NCBI GenBank assembly: GCA_017643965.1
Contig: JAEPMM010000008.1
Span: 1 to 21,819, forward strand
Reading direction: 5' to 3'
From: Marinobacter sp.
Lineage (GTDB): Bacteria; Pseudomonadota; Gammaproteobacteria; Pseudomonadales; Oleiphilaceae
DNA: 21,819 nt
Within the stretch, counting starts at the first letter, position 1; each line of letters starts with the position of its first letter. Positions 15,222-21,819 of this stretch are shown here, piece by piece. The translations under genes and the position numbers were made by a program. Below the pieces are notes generated by a model. The model was not told the DNA's origin, ran no database searches, and saw only the letters and a list, made by a program, of their open reading frames with translations.

Positions 15222-16376
15222 TCACTCGTGAATGGGGGGCACTTCCTTTGACAGGGCCTGCTTTTCCACCGCAAACCGGCCCGTCACTGCAAAGCCCAGC
15301 ACGGCACCGTCAGCCCCCTTGAACAAGTCACGGACATCACTGCCCTCCTGCTCAAGCTCCCACGCTCCGGCAGCGTCGGACGGAGGCGGGCAGACCGCGG
15401 TAGGACAGCAGGGGGTCTTGATCATGACCGGCATGGTGCCGTAAGCCACCTCGGTGCGCTCACTCACCAGCGTTTTTGCCAGAGCACGGGAGCAGGCCAT
15501 CAGCGGCAGCACGTACAGCAGCACGTGGCCGTCGACTTCGGCGCAGTCTCCCAGGGCATAGACATCCGCCGCTGAGGTTTCCAGCGCACGATTCACCACA
15601 ATGCCGCGGTTGGTGGCAATGCCGGCAGCCGCTGCCAGGCCGGTTCGCGGCCGCAGACCGACAGCGGAAATCACCAGATCCGCTTCCAGCGTCTCGCCGT
15701 TGGCCAATGCCAGCCGCACGCCGTCGCCGGCACGGTCAATGCGATCCACCACGGTTTCCAGATGGAAACCCACGCCCAGCTCGGTCAGCTCAGCCTTGAC
15801 CGCCTCTGCCGCCGGTGGCGGCAGCAGCCCCGGCATCAGGGTGTCGGAAGGAGCAATAACATCCACCTCGACACCGCCATTGCGGAGGTCGTTGGCAAAT
15901 TCACAGCCGATCAGGCCGGCGCCCATGATGGCCACCCGCTTTTTGCCCGCCAGCGCTTCGCGGAACGCGCGGTAATCCATCAGATCGTTGATGGAATGCA
16001 CGAACTCCTGACCGTCACCTTCGATGTTCAGGCGAATAACGTCAGCGCCCCAGGCCAGCACCAGCTTGCTGTAGCGGAGACGTTCGTCGCCGAGCACCAG
16101 CTCGTGGGCTGTGGTGTCGATGCCGGTCACCGTGGTGAACGTGCGCAGCTCGAGATTCAGCTGTTCGGTCATGGCATCGGCACTGGCCTGAGCCAGCTCC
16201 TCGGCCTCCTTGCCCTTGGTAAAGCCGGTTGACAGCATGGGCTTGGAATAACTGAAGCCGTCATCGGCGGTGACCATGACGATGGCGATGTCCTTGTCCT
16301 GCTTACGGATCTCCCGGGCCAGGGAGTATCCCGACAGGCCGGTTCCCACGATGACGATAGGGGCTTCTGTGGTCAT
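15222..16376 (-). CDS. rubB: Rubredoxin-NAD(+) reductase
   Basis: 384-residue FAD/NADH oxidoreductase that passes electrons from NADH to rubredoxin, typically for alkane hydroxylase or oxygen-stress reactions. Visible features are the FAD dinucleotide fold GTGLSGYSLA (11-20), FSYSKPMLS, the NAD-binding GAGLIGCEFA (152-161), and the second FAD contact YALGDCAE (273-280). The C-terminal domain has TPCCPTAVCPPPSD, a local Cys cluster in the region expected to meet rubredoxin. The ATG follows GGAG at seven-base spacing. It lies 43 bp downstream of rubredoxin, so the two almost certainly form an operon. The same rubredoxin-reductase pairing exists in Pseudomonas aeruginosa. The specific terminal acceptor is unknown; no alkane hydroxylase is in view. 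Confidence 0.92.
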   Translation of the reverse strand: MTTEAPIVIVGTGLSGYSLAREIRKQDKDIAIVMVTADDGFSYSKPMLSTGFTKGKEAEELAQASADAMTEQLNLELRTFTTVTGIDTTAHELVLGDERLRYSKLVLAWGADVIRLNIEGDGQEFVHSINDLMDYRAFREALAGKKRVAIMGAGLIGCEFANDLRNGGVEVDVIAPSDTLMPGLLPPPAAEAVKAELTELGVGFHLETVVDRIDRAGDGVRLALANGETLEADLVISAVGLRPRTGLAAAAGIATNRGIVVNRALETSAADVYALGDCAEVDGHVLLYVLPLMACSRALAKTLVSERTEVAYGTMPVMIKTPCCPTAVCPPPSDAAGAWELEQEGSDVRDLFKGADGAVLGFAVTGRFAVEKQALSKEVPPIHE

Positions 16377-16419
16377 TCCAATTCTCCGTCGGTGTACTTC
16401 TCAGGGTGGCGGCCGGGTA

Positions 16420-16587
16420 TCAGCCAATCTCGATCATTTCAAAGTCTTCTTTGCCCACGCCGCAGTCGGGGCAGACCCAGTCCTCAGGCACATCTTCCCA
16501 CTTGGTGCCCGGCTCGATGCCGTCTTCCGGCCAGCCTTCGGCTTCGTCGTAAATCAGTCCACACACAACACACTGCCACTTTTTCAT
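16420..16587 (-). CDS. rubA: Rubredoxin
   Basis: 55-residue one-iron electron carrier. The four iron ligands are C6 and C9 (CVVCG) and C39 and C42 (CPDCG), with the typical WQCVVCGLIYDEAEGWPEDGI-like core kept in order and GTKWEDVPEDW between the two knuckles. The size is standard. The ATG at 16587 follows GGAGAGAGACT, a good ribosome site; a longer in-frame reading to 16617 would run into the promoter. First gene of the rubA-rubB operon. Confidence 0.96.
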   Translation of the reverse strand: MKKWQCVVCGLIYDEAEGWPEDGIEPGTKWEDVPEDWVCPDCGVGKEDFEMIEIG

Positions 16588-16616
16588 AGTCTCTCTCCGC
16601 GTCGAATTCGGGCGCA

Positions 16617-16646
16617 ATGATAATTGTCAGACAATATTGCACGCAA
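16617..16646 (-). promoter_or_regulatory. rubA promoter with FadR-type palindrome in the spacer
   Basis: Minus strand TTGCGT (16641-16646), 18 bp, TATCAT (16617-16622), about 30 bases before the rubA ATG. Inside the spacer is a perfect 13-bp palindrome ATTGTCAGACAAT (16623-16635), which fits the FadR-subfamily GntR consensus TNGTNNNACNA. Binding there would block polymerase. The regulator is not in the window. Confidence 0.55.
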
Positions 16647-16739
16647 GTTTTTTGGTTGTGACTGCACATTACTCAAATCGGGCCACCATCATACCCACCC
16701 GCCCGGGATTGACCAATGCCACTCAGGACAGTCTTCCGC

Positions 16740-16769
16740 GGGTATTTCTGCCAATAGCCACAAATACCC
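16740..16769. promoter_or_regulatory. 8-bp dyad between rubA and hpt
   Basis: GGGTATTT (16740-16747) and AAATACCC (16762-16769) are perfect inverted complements around a 14-base spacer, about midway in the divergent rubA-hpt gap. It could be an operator or a small hairpin. No known regulator motif is recognised. Confidence 0.35.
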
Positions 16770-16816
16770 ATGGGCCGGTCGGCGGGTTGCCCCTCCCTTA
16801 TACGTTCCTCCTCCGG

Positions 16817-16822
16817 TATAAT
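16817..16822 (+). promoter_or_regulatory. Candidate hpt -10 box
   Basis: Consensus TATAAT, 30 bases before the hpt ATG, with a poor -35 (TCCCTT region) 17 bp upstream. It gives a leader of about 23 nt containing AGGA. Confidence 0.5.
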
Positions 16823-16851
16823 CGCCGGTTTTACGACAGGATCCGACCGCT

Positions 16852-17409
16852 ATGACCGATACCGTCGCCGAGATGAACCAGGTAATGAACGAAGCCGATT
16901 GCCTGGTCGATGAGCAACAGGTACAGGTGGCCATTCGAAGCCTTGCAGACGACATCACCCGCCGCCTGAAAGACAGCAACCCCCTGCTGTTCTGCGTAAT
17001 GAACGGCGGCCTCATCCTCACCGGGCAGCTGCTGCCGCTGTTGAAATTTCCGGTGCAGGCCGAATACCTGCACGCCACCCGCTACCGCCAGGAAACCACC
17101 GGGGGCATCCTGGAATGGAAGCTGCGACCGGAAGCGGACATGAAAGACCGCACCATCCTGATTGTTGACGACATCCTCGACGAAGGCACCACCCTCTGTG
17201 CCATCGCCGATTACTTCCTCGCCCACGGCGCCCGCGAAGTGCTGACCGCGGTACTGGTGGACAAACAACACGACCGCAAGGCGCGCCCGGATCTGAAAGC
17301 CGACTTCACCGGCCTGGATGTGGAAGACCGCTTCCTGTTCGGTTTCGGCATGGACTACAAAGGCTACTGGCGCAACGCCCCCGGTATTTATGCCGTCAAG
17401 GGACTTTGA
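16852..17409 (+). CDS. hpt: Hypoxanthine-guanine phosphoribosyltransferase
   Basis: 185-residue cytoplasmic purine-salvage enzyme that joins hypoxanthine or guanine to PRPP. The PRPP loop is ILIVDDILDEGTT (102-114) and the pyrophosphate loop is VMNGGLILTGQL (49-60). The C-terminal YKGYWRNAPGIYAVKGL holds the purine-side aromatic region. Length and motifs match the gammaproteobacterial Hpt next to ubi genes. The first ATG is chosen because it lies 23 bases after the predicted transcription start with AGGA upstream. The ubiC gene follows closely, so the two may be co-transcribed. Confidence 0.92.
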   Translation: MTDTVAEMNQVMNEADCLVDEQQVQVAIRSLADDITRRLKDSNPLLFCVMNGGLILTGQLLPLLKFPVQAEYLHATRYRQETTGGILEWKLRPEADMKDRTILIVDDILDEGTTLCAIADYFLAHGAREVLTAVLVDKQHDRKARPDLKADFTGLDVEDRFLFGFGMDYKGYWRNAPGIYAVKGL

Positions 17410-17434
17410 CCGGCGGGTGGACACGCCCCGCAGG

Positions 17435-17971
17435 ATGCCATCAACCGCACCCCTGGCGATTCCGCCCACCGACTGGTATCGCTCGCTGGCTGCTGCGGGC
17501 CTGCGTGACAACACCGTGCACGGTCCTGCCCGTTTCTGGCTGCAGGCGGAAGGCTCGCTGACCCGGGAACTGCAACGGCGTTGCAGCGACTCCTTCCACG
17601 TCAACGTGATCCGCGAGGGGTTTTCGCGCCCGACCCGTGAAGAGGCGCAGACACTCAACGTGCCCGAGCGCCAACTGGCGTGGATTCGCGAAGTGCAGCT
17701 GTGTGGCGACGGTGCGCCCTGGGTGCTGGCCCGCACCATCATTCCGCTGGCCACCCTGGAGGGCGCCGGGCGCCGCCTGCGCCACCTCGGCCGCCAACCC
17801 CTGGGCGCCTGGCTGTTCAGCAACCCCCGCTGGCAGCGTGGCCCGTTCGAAACCGGCGTTTGCCTGACCCGCCACCCGAGCCAGCCCCCGGTGGCCCGCC
17901 GTTCCCGTTTCCACAACGGCGACAAGGCGCTGCTGGTGGGCGAGTATTTCCTGCCCCGGTTCTGCCACTGA
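17435..17971 (+). CDS. ubiC: Chorismate lyase
   Basis: 178-residue enzyme that removes pyruvate from chorismate to give 4-hydroxybenzoate, the first committed step of ubiquinone synthesis. UbiC features are WYRSLAAAGL near the start, GSLTRELQRRC, REVQLCGDGAPWVLARTIIP (with the substrate Arg), LGAWLF, and the C-terminal ALLVGEYFLP with the conserved Glu. The start is uncertain: ATG at 17435 follows GCAGG too closely, GTG at 17417 and ATG at 17390 are in frame, and the last overlaps hpt. It lies next to ubiA, which uses the product. Confidence 0.9.
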   Translation: MPSTAPLAIPPTDWYRSLAAAGLRDNTVHGPARFWLQAEGSLTRELQRRCSDSFHVNVIREGFSRPTREEAQTLNVPERQLAWIREVQLCGDGAPWVLARTIIPLATLEGAGRRLRHLGRQPLGAWLFSNPRWQRGPFETGVCLTRHPSQPPVARRSRFHNGDKALLVGEYFLPRFCH

Positions 17972-17980
17972 GCCCGGCCT

Positions 17981-18009
17981 TTAACAGGCGCAGGTCCGCT
18001 GGCTATAAT
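17981..18009 (+). promoter_or_regulatory. Strong sigma-70-like promoter for ubiA
   Basis: TTAACA (17981-17986), exactly 17 bp, consensus TATAAT (18004-18009), starting ten bases after the ubiC stop. It gives ubiA its own transcript with a leader of about 40 nt. Confidence 0.75.
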
Positions 18010-18054
18010 CCCCGCTCAGGAAAACGCCAGCCATACCCAACCGGACCACGCCCT

Positions 18055-18942
18055 ATGCTGCTGAATGCCATGCCCGAACACCTGAGGAGCCGCCTGGCGG
18101 ACTACGCCAAGCTGTTGCGACTGGATCGCCCCATCGGCAGCCTGCTCCTGCTCTGGCCCACCTACTGGGCGCTGTGGCTCGCGTCCGCCGGATTCCCGGG
18201 TATCGGCAACCTGATCATCTTCACCCTGGGGGTGTTCCTGATGCGCGCCGCCGGCTGCGCCATCAACGACTTTGCCGACCGCGACGTCGACCGCCACGTC
18301 AAACGCACCAAAGACCGCCCCCTGACCTCCGGCCGCATTGCCGCCTGGGAAGCCGTCGCCCTGTTCCTCGGCCTCGCTCTGGTGGCCTTCCTCATGGTGG
18401 TGCTGTTCACCAACCCGTTGACCCTGTACCTGTCCTTCGGCGGCGTGGTCCTTGCGTTCATCTACCCGTTCATGAAGCGCTACACCCACCTGCCGCAGCT
18501 GTTTCTGGGCGCCGCCTTCTCCTGGGCCATTCCCATGGCATGGGCGGCGGAAGCCAATGAACTCACCCAGCTGACCTGGCTGCTGTTCACCGCCAACGTG
18601 CTCTGGACCGTGGCCTACGACACCTTCTACGCCATGGTCGACCGCGACGACGACCTCAGGATCGGCGTCAAATCCACCGCCATTCTTTTCGGTGACGCCG
18701 ACCTCGCCATCATCGGCTTCCTGCAGGGTCTGGTGGTGGTGATCCTGATCATGGTGGGCAACCAGGCGGACCTGGGCATCATCTACTACCTGGGCATCCT
18801 CGCCATGGCCGGCCTGTTCATCTACCAGCAGTACCTGGCCCGACTCCGCGAGCGGGCGGGCTGCTTCAGGGCATTTCTGAACAATAACTGGGCAGGATTT
18901 GCGGTGTTTGCCGGGTTGGTTGTCGACCTCCTCATTCCATAA
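18055..18942 (+). CDS. ubiA: 4-hydroxybenzoate polyprenyltransferase
   Basis: 295-residue inner-membrane enzyme that attaches the polyprenyl tail to 4-hydroxybenzoate in ubiquinone synthesis. It has about eight or nine hydrophobic helices. The first Mg-diphosphate motif is NDFADRDVD (71-79), followed by KRTKDRPLTSGRI; the second is YDTFYAMVDRDDD (188-200). LLRLDRPIGSLLLLWPTYWAL is the expected N-terminal helix. The ATG at 18055 is taken as the start; ATG at 18070 (MPEHL) is a possible alternative. It follows ubiC, which supplies its substrate. Confidence 0.95.
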   Translation: MLLNAMPEHLRSRLADYAKLLRLDRPIGSLLLLWPTYWALWLASAGFPGIGNLIIFTLGVFLMRAAGCAINDFADRDVDRHVKRTKDRPLTSGRIAAWEAVALFLGLALVAFLMVVLFTNPLTLYLSFGGVVLAFIYPFMKRYTHLPQLFLGAAFSWAIPMAWAAEANELTQLTWLLFTANVLWTVAYDTFYAMVDRDDDLRIGVKSTAILFGDADLAIIGFLQGLVVVILIMVGNQADLGIIYYLGILAMAGLFIYQQYLARLRERAGCFRAFLNNNWAGFAVFAGLVVDLLIP

Positions 18943-18969
18943 TACGAAGAGGGCCCGCACAGAGTCCGC

Positions 18970-19080
18970 GTGCCGGAGGTTGCCGGGCCTTCCCAAACCC
19001 TGCATTGCCAGGGATGGCAATGCGGAGCCCCCATGGACGGGTTCACGGCGTATTTGGGAAGGCCCGGCAACCTCCGGCAC
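18970..19080 (+). repeat. Covarying long-hairpin repeat, copy 3 (divergent)
   Basis: Arms 18970-18997 and 19053-19080 are a perfect 28-bp inverted repeat. The loop shares CCCTGC, CCATGGA and TTCAC-GCGT with copies 1 and 2 but is otherwise diverged. It contains its own 9-bp hairpin GCATTGCCA / TGGCAATGC with a GGGA loop (19002-19023). It lies between ubiA and phoB, ending 24 bases before the Pho box. It may act as an insulator or terminator between them, although no T tract follows. Confidence 0.9.
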
Positions 19081-19103
19081 ATACCCCTATGGCAAACACA
19101 ATT

Positions 19104-19137
19104 GTGTCATATACTTGTAACACTACGGCGTTGTAAT
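19104..19137 (+). promoter_or_regulatory. Pho box and promoter of phoB
   Basis: Two TGTCAT-like repeats with the 11-bp period of a Pho box: TGTCAT (19105-19110) and TGTAAC (19116-19121), separated by ATACT. A -10-like TGTAAT (19132-19137) follows ten bases later, the usual spacing when PhoB replaces the -35. This predicts PhoB autoregulation under phosphate limitation. Confidence 0.8.
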
Positions 19138-19171
19138 AAGGCAGCAACAAACCAAGGTCTGATACAGGTTA

Positions 19172-19870
19172 ATGCCCATGAATGGAAAAACTGTCCTGAT
19201 CGTCGACGACGAGGCCCCGATTCGCGAAATGATCGCCGTGGCCCTGGAAATGGCGGATTACGACTACCTGGAGGCAGCGGACGCACTGGAAGCGCATGCC
19301 CTGATCGTCGACAAACACCCCGACCTCGTCCTGCTTGACTGGATGCTCCCCGGCACCAGCGGCGTGGAACTGGCTCGCCGCCTCAAAAAAGAAGAGGCCA
19401 CCGCCGACATTCCCATCATCATGCTCACCGCGAAAGTCGAGGAAGACAACAAGATCCAGGGCCTCGAAGTGGGCGCTGACGACTACATCACCAAGCCCTT
19501 CTCCCCCCGCGAGCTGGTCGCCCGCCTGAAAGCGGTGCTGCGCCGAGCCACACCACCGGGCGTTGACTCCCCGGTGGAAGTGGAAGGCCTAACCCTTGAT
19601 CCGGTCGGCCATCGGGTCACCACCGAGCAGGGCGCCCTCAGCATGGGCCCTACCGAGTACCGGCTGCTGCAATTCTTCATGACACACCAGGAACGGGTAT
19701 ATACTCGCTCTCAATTGCTGGATCAGGTCTGGGGTGGCAACGTCTACGTTGAAGAGCGTACCGTTGACGTTCATATTCGCCGGCTGCGCAAAGCCCTTGG
19801 CGAGCAACATGACCACCTGATCCAGACCGTGCGTGGTGCCGGCTACCGCTTCTCGACCCGGGCGGCGTAA
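19172..19870 (+). CDS. phoB: Phosphate regulon response regulator
   Basis: 232-residue OmpR/PhoB-family transcription factor. The receiver domain spans residues 1-125, with acidic pocket DDE (12-14), phosphoacceptor D56 in LLDWMLPG, and KPF in ITKPFSPREL. The C-terminal winged helix (about 140-230) has MGPTEYRLLQFF, RTVDVHIRRLRKAL and VRGAGYRFS. DEAPIREMIAVALE is PhoB-specific rather than general OmpR. The ATG at 19172 is used; an ATG two codons later fits the AGG ribosome site slightly better. A Pho box lies upstream and phoR follows 42 bp downstream in the same operon. Confidence 0.95.
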   Translation: MPMNGKTVLIVDDEAPIREMIAVALEMADYDYLEAADALEAHALIVDKHPDLVLLDWMLPGTSGVELARRLKKEEATADIPIIMLTAKVEEDNKIQGLEVGADDYITKPFSPRELVARLKAVLRRATPPGVDSPVEVEGLTLDPVGHRVTTEQGALSMGPTEYRLLQFFMTHQERVYTRSQLLDQVWGGNVYVEERTVDVHIRRLRKALGEQHDHLIQTVRGAGYRFSTRAA

Positions 19871-19912
19871 CCGGCGGACGCAACGGCGGCACACCAACTC
19901 CAGGGCGTCTCG

Positions 19913-21229
19913 ATGCAACACAACTGGTCACGATACCTTCGCCTGATCATCGGGTTTCTGGTCGTCTGCACCTCGGCGGGCGCCTTTTTCGGATACCCGA
20001 TCTACGGCCTGACCCTCGGTTTGATGGTCTACCTGTGGTGGACCCTGGTGCACGCCCGGCGCCTCTACCACTGGCTGGGCAATCCTGGCGCTACCAGCGA
20101 AGCACCCCAGAGCGTCGGCCTCTGGGGCGACATTTTTGACGGTCTCCACAAACTGCATCAGAGCCACCTGCGCCTGCAGGACCGCCTGCGGGCACAGATC
20201 AACCGGGTTCAGGAATCCACCAACGCCATGCGTGATGGCGTCATCATGACCGACGCCAAGGGCTCCATGGAATGGTGGAACGGCTCCGCCGAGTACCTGC
20301 TCGGATTCCGCCGCAACACCGACCGCGGTCAGTACATTCACAACCTGATCCGCACCCCGGCGTTCAAAGCCTACTTCGACGCCCGCGACTACCGCGAGCC
20401 GCTGGACATCAACTCTCCGGCCAAGCCCCACATTCACCTGCAGATCCAGATCAGCCTGTTCGGCGACGACGATCGCCTGATCGTGGCCAAAGATGTGACC
20501 CGGCTGTATCAACTGGAACAGATGCGCCGGGATTTCGTGGGCAACGTGTCCCACGAGATGCGCACCCCGCTGACCGTCATCAGCGGCTACCTGGAGACCC
20601 TGGTCGACAACGCCGACGACCTGCCGCCGAAATGGCGTCGGGCCATCACCACCATGGCCCAGCAATCGTCCCGCATGGAAGCGCTGATCACCGACCTGAT
20701 CCTGCTGTCAAAGATTGAAACCGGGGAACAGACCCTCAATGACACGGTGACCGACGTGGACGCACTGATTCGCCAGATCTGCCACGACGCCAGTGCCCTG
20801 AGCGGGGAAAAGGAACACGAATTCAGCGTGCAGATTACCGACCAGCGGCTGCTGAAGGGCGACGAAAGCCAGTTGCGCAGCGCCTTCTCCAACCTGATCT
20901 TCAATGCCGTGAAATACACGCCCGCCCGGGGCCACATCACCGTGACCTGGAGCGCCAACCGGGACGGTGCGCACCTGTCGGTGCGGGATACCGGTATCGG
21001 GATCGATCCGGTGCACATTCCCCGCCTCACCGAACGCTTCTACCGCGCCGACCCCAGCCGCCACAAAGACACCGGGGGCACCGGCCTCGGGCTGGCTATC
21101 GTCAAGCACGTGCTGCTGAATCACGACGGCAATCTGGAAATCAAGAGTCGCATCGGCGACGGCAGCGAGTTTATCTGCCACTTCCCGCGGGAGCGGCTGG
21201 TTGAACGGGTACCGGAAAACGTATCCTGA
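19913..21229 (+). CDS. phoR: Phosphate regulon sensor histidine kinase
   Basis: 438-residue membrane kinase that phosphorylates PhoB when phosphate is scarce, with input from the Pst-PhoU complex. Two N-terminal membrane helices (about 8-27 and 29-47) have almost no periplasmic loop, as in PhoR. A PAS-type domain covers about 95-190 (AMRDGVIMTDAKGSMEWWN). The dimerisation helix holds H214 in VGNVSHEMRTPLTV. The ATPase domain has N box NLIFNAVKYTP, G1 DTGIGI and G2 GTGLGLAIV. AGGG lies eight bases before the ATG. Its stop abuts the stop of the convergent downstream gene with no space for a terminator. Confidence 0.95.
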   Translation: MQHNWSRYLRLIIGFLVVCTSAGAFFGYPIYGLTLGLMVYLWWTLVHARRLYHWLGNPGATSEAPQSVGLWGDIFDGLHKLHQSHLRLQDRLRAQINRVQESTNAMRDGVIMTDAKGSMEWWNGSAEYLLGFRRNTDRGQYIHNLIRTPAFKAYFDARDYREPLDINSPAKPHIHLQIQISLFGDDDRLIVAKDVTRLYQLEQMRRDFVGNVSHEMRTPLTVISGYLETLVDNADDLPPKWRRAITTMAQQSSRMEALITDLILLSKIETGEQTLNDTVTDVDALIRQICHDASALSGEKEHEFSVQITDQRLLKGDESQLRSAFSNLIFNAVKYTPARGHITVTWSANRDGAHLSVRDTGIGIDPVHIPRLTERFYRADPSRHKDTGGTGLGLAIVKHVLLNHDGNLEIKSRIGDGSEFICHFPRERLVERVPENVS

Positions 21230-21787
21230 TCAGCGGTTGGCCGCGCGGAAGCGGGCCACGAAGCGGGACAGGTCCTCAAGCTTCTTCGGATCCTCATCCA
21301 CAAAGCGGATGGTGACACTGACAAAATCCGTGTCCTGGCGCTTGTCCACCGCCTGCAACTGATGGACATATCCGTTAAGCCTCGCCATCTGCCCTTCCGC
21401 AATCTCGATGTCCACCACCGCCTGATCAAGAATGCCGGGAAAGTCCTGATCCCGCTTTGCGATCACGCGCACTTCCGTGAGGTTGATGTCTTTCACCACC
21501 GATTTGAGGGTGCTGTCGGCAAAGCGCACCGAGGCCACGCTCAGCGAGTTACGGGCAGCGGGCTTCTGCTCCGGACCCCCGGGGCCGGACGCCAGCAGTG
21601 GCGAGGCGGCCGTGTCTGACGCTCTGGCCGGGCTGTCGGGGGCAGGCTCACGCTTCTGGGTCAGCAACGTCGCTGATTCCTTGAAGGCATCCGCCGGGCT
21701 GGCCCTGGACTGTCCGCCGCGGTCCATGGCGGCCATGAGGGTCCGCCCCCCCCCCTTGCTGATTTTCTTCCTGACGCCGTCCGGCAC
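21230..21787 (-). CDS. Unrecognised protein, disordered N-half, possible frameshift at a G10 tract
   Basis: I do not recognise this 185-residue reading frame. Residues 1-80 are low-complexity (Ala, Ser, Pro, Gly) and probably disordered. About 80-185 look folded, with SLSVASVRFADSTLKSVVKD, a helix containing QAVVDIEIAEG, and a strand DFVSVTIRFVDED, ending in a basic helix. No signal peptide or membrane segment is seen. The given start is a GTG at 21787 directly after a TGA. A run of ten G's (C's at 21746-21755 on the plus strand) lies near the start. If it were nine, a GTG at 21791 overlapping that TGA in a GTGA arrangement would join the frame. Internal ATGs at codons 18 and 21 are further start candidates. 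The downstream stop abuts phoR's stop. Confidence 0.6.
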   Translation of the reverse strand: MPDGVRKKISKGGGRTLMAAMDRGGQSRASPADAFKESATLLTQKREPAPDSPARASDTAASPLLASGPGGPEQKPAARNSLSVASVRFADSTLKSVVKDINLTEVRVIAKRDQDFPGILDQAVVDIEIAEGQMARLNGYVHQLQAVDKRQDTDFVSVTIRFVDEDPKKLEDLSRFVARFRAANR

Positions 21788-21819
21788 TCACCGTTTGCCG
21801 AGGGATTCCGACACACCCC

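Overview
This 21.8 kb window looks like the chromosome of a GC-rich marine gammaproteobacterium, most likely Marinobacter or a close relative. That is inference from gene content: a Pseudomonas-type hemB, aidB, the glutamate-decarboxylase-like PanP, rubredoxin plus its reductase, and the hpt / ubiC-ubiA / phoB-phoR neighbourhood. The coding is dense housekeeping and signalling sequence. I see no prophage, insertion sequence, CRISPR array or RNA gene.

Layout. Bases 1-2445 (minus strand): the 5' part of hemB (cut by the window edge), a lipase-specific foldase with no lipase beside it, and a small SutA-like RNA-polymerase-binding protein with its own terminator. Bases 2706-5591 (plus): a TetR regulator tightly coupled to aidB, then a DUF503 protein. 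Bases 5787-7496: a PLP aspartate decarboxylase (panP) behind a structured leader. Bases 7717-9674 (minus): a small conserved-looking hypothetical and a PiT phosphate transporter. Bases 9926-14229 (plus): an active-looking diguanylate cyclase, a YqcA/MioC-type flavodoxin, and a 7TM receptor with a decayed GGDEF and an intact EAL domain. Bases 14293-16587 (minus): tesB, rubredoxin reductase and rubredoxin. Bases 16852-18942 (plus): hpt, ubiC, ubiA. Bases 19172-21229: phoB-phoR behind a clear Pho box. Bases 21230-21787 (minus): an unrecognised protein with a ten-base G run near its start.

The genes fall into themes: phosphate (PiT, PhoBR), c-di-GMP turnover, redox and alkane-type electron transfer (RubA-RubB, flavodoxin), acyl-CoA chemistry (AidB, TesB), and cofactor synthesis (HemB, PanP, UbiC, UbiA).

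The most unusual structure is a family of three long-hairpin repeats at 5129-5223, 7520-7628 and 18970-19080. Each has two arms that pair almost perfectly with each other. The arm sequence differs from copy to copy, while the join next to the loop (CCAAA / TTTGG) and parts of the loop are conserved. Arms that differ between copies but still match within each copy suggest selection on the hairpin, or a copying mechanism that rebuilds both arms together. Other points of interest are a hairpin ending exactly at the panP start codon, an FadR-type palindrome inside the rubA promoter spacer, a palindrome in the TetR-aidB promoter, and a possible frameshift at the G10 run.
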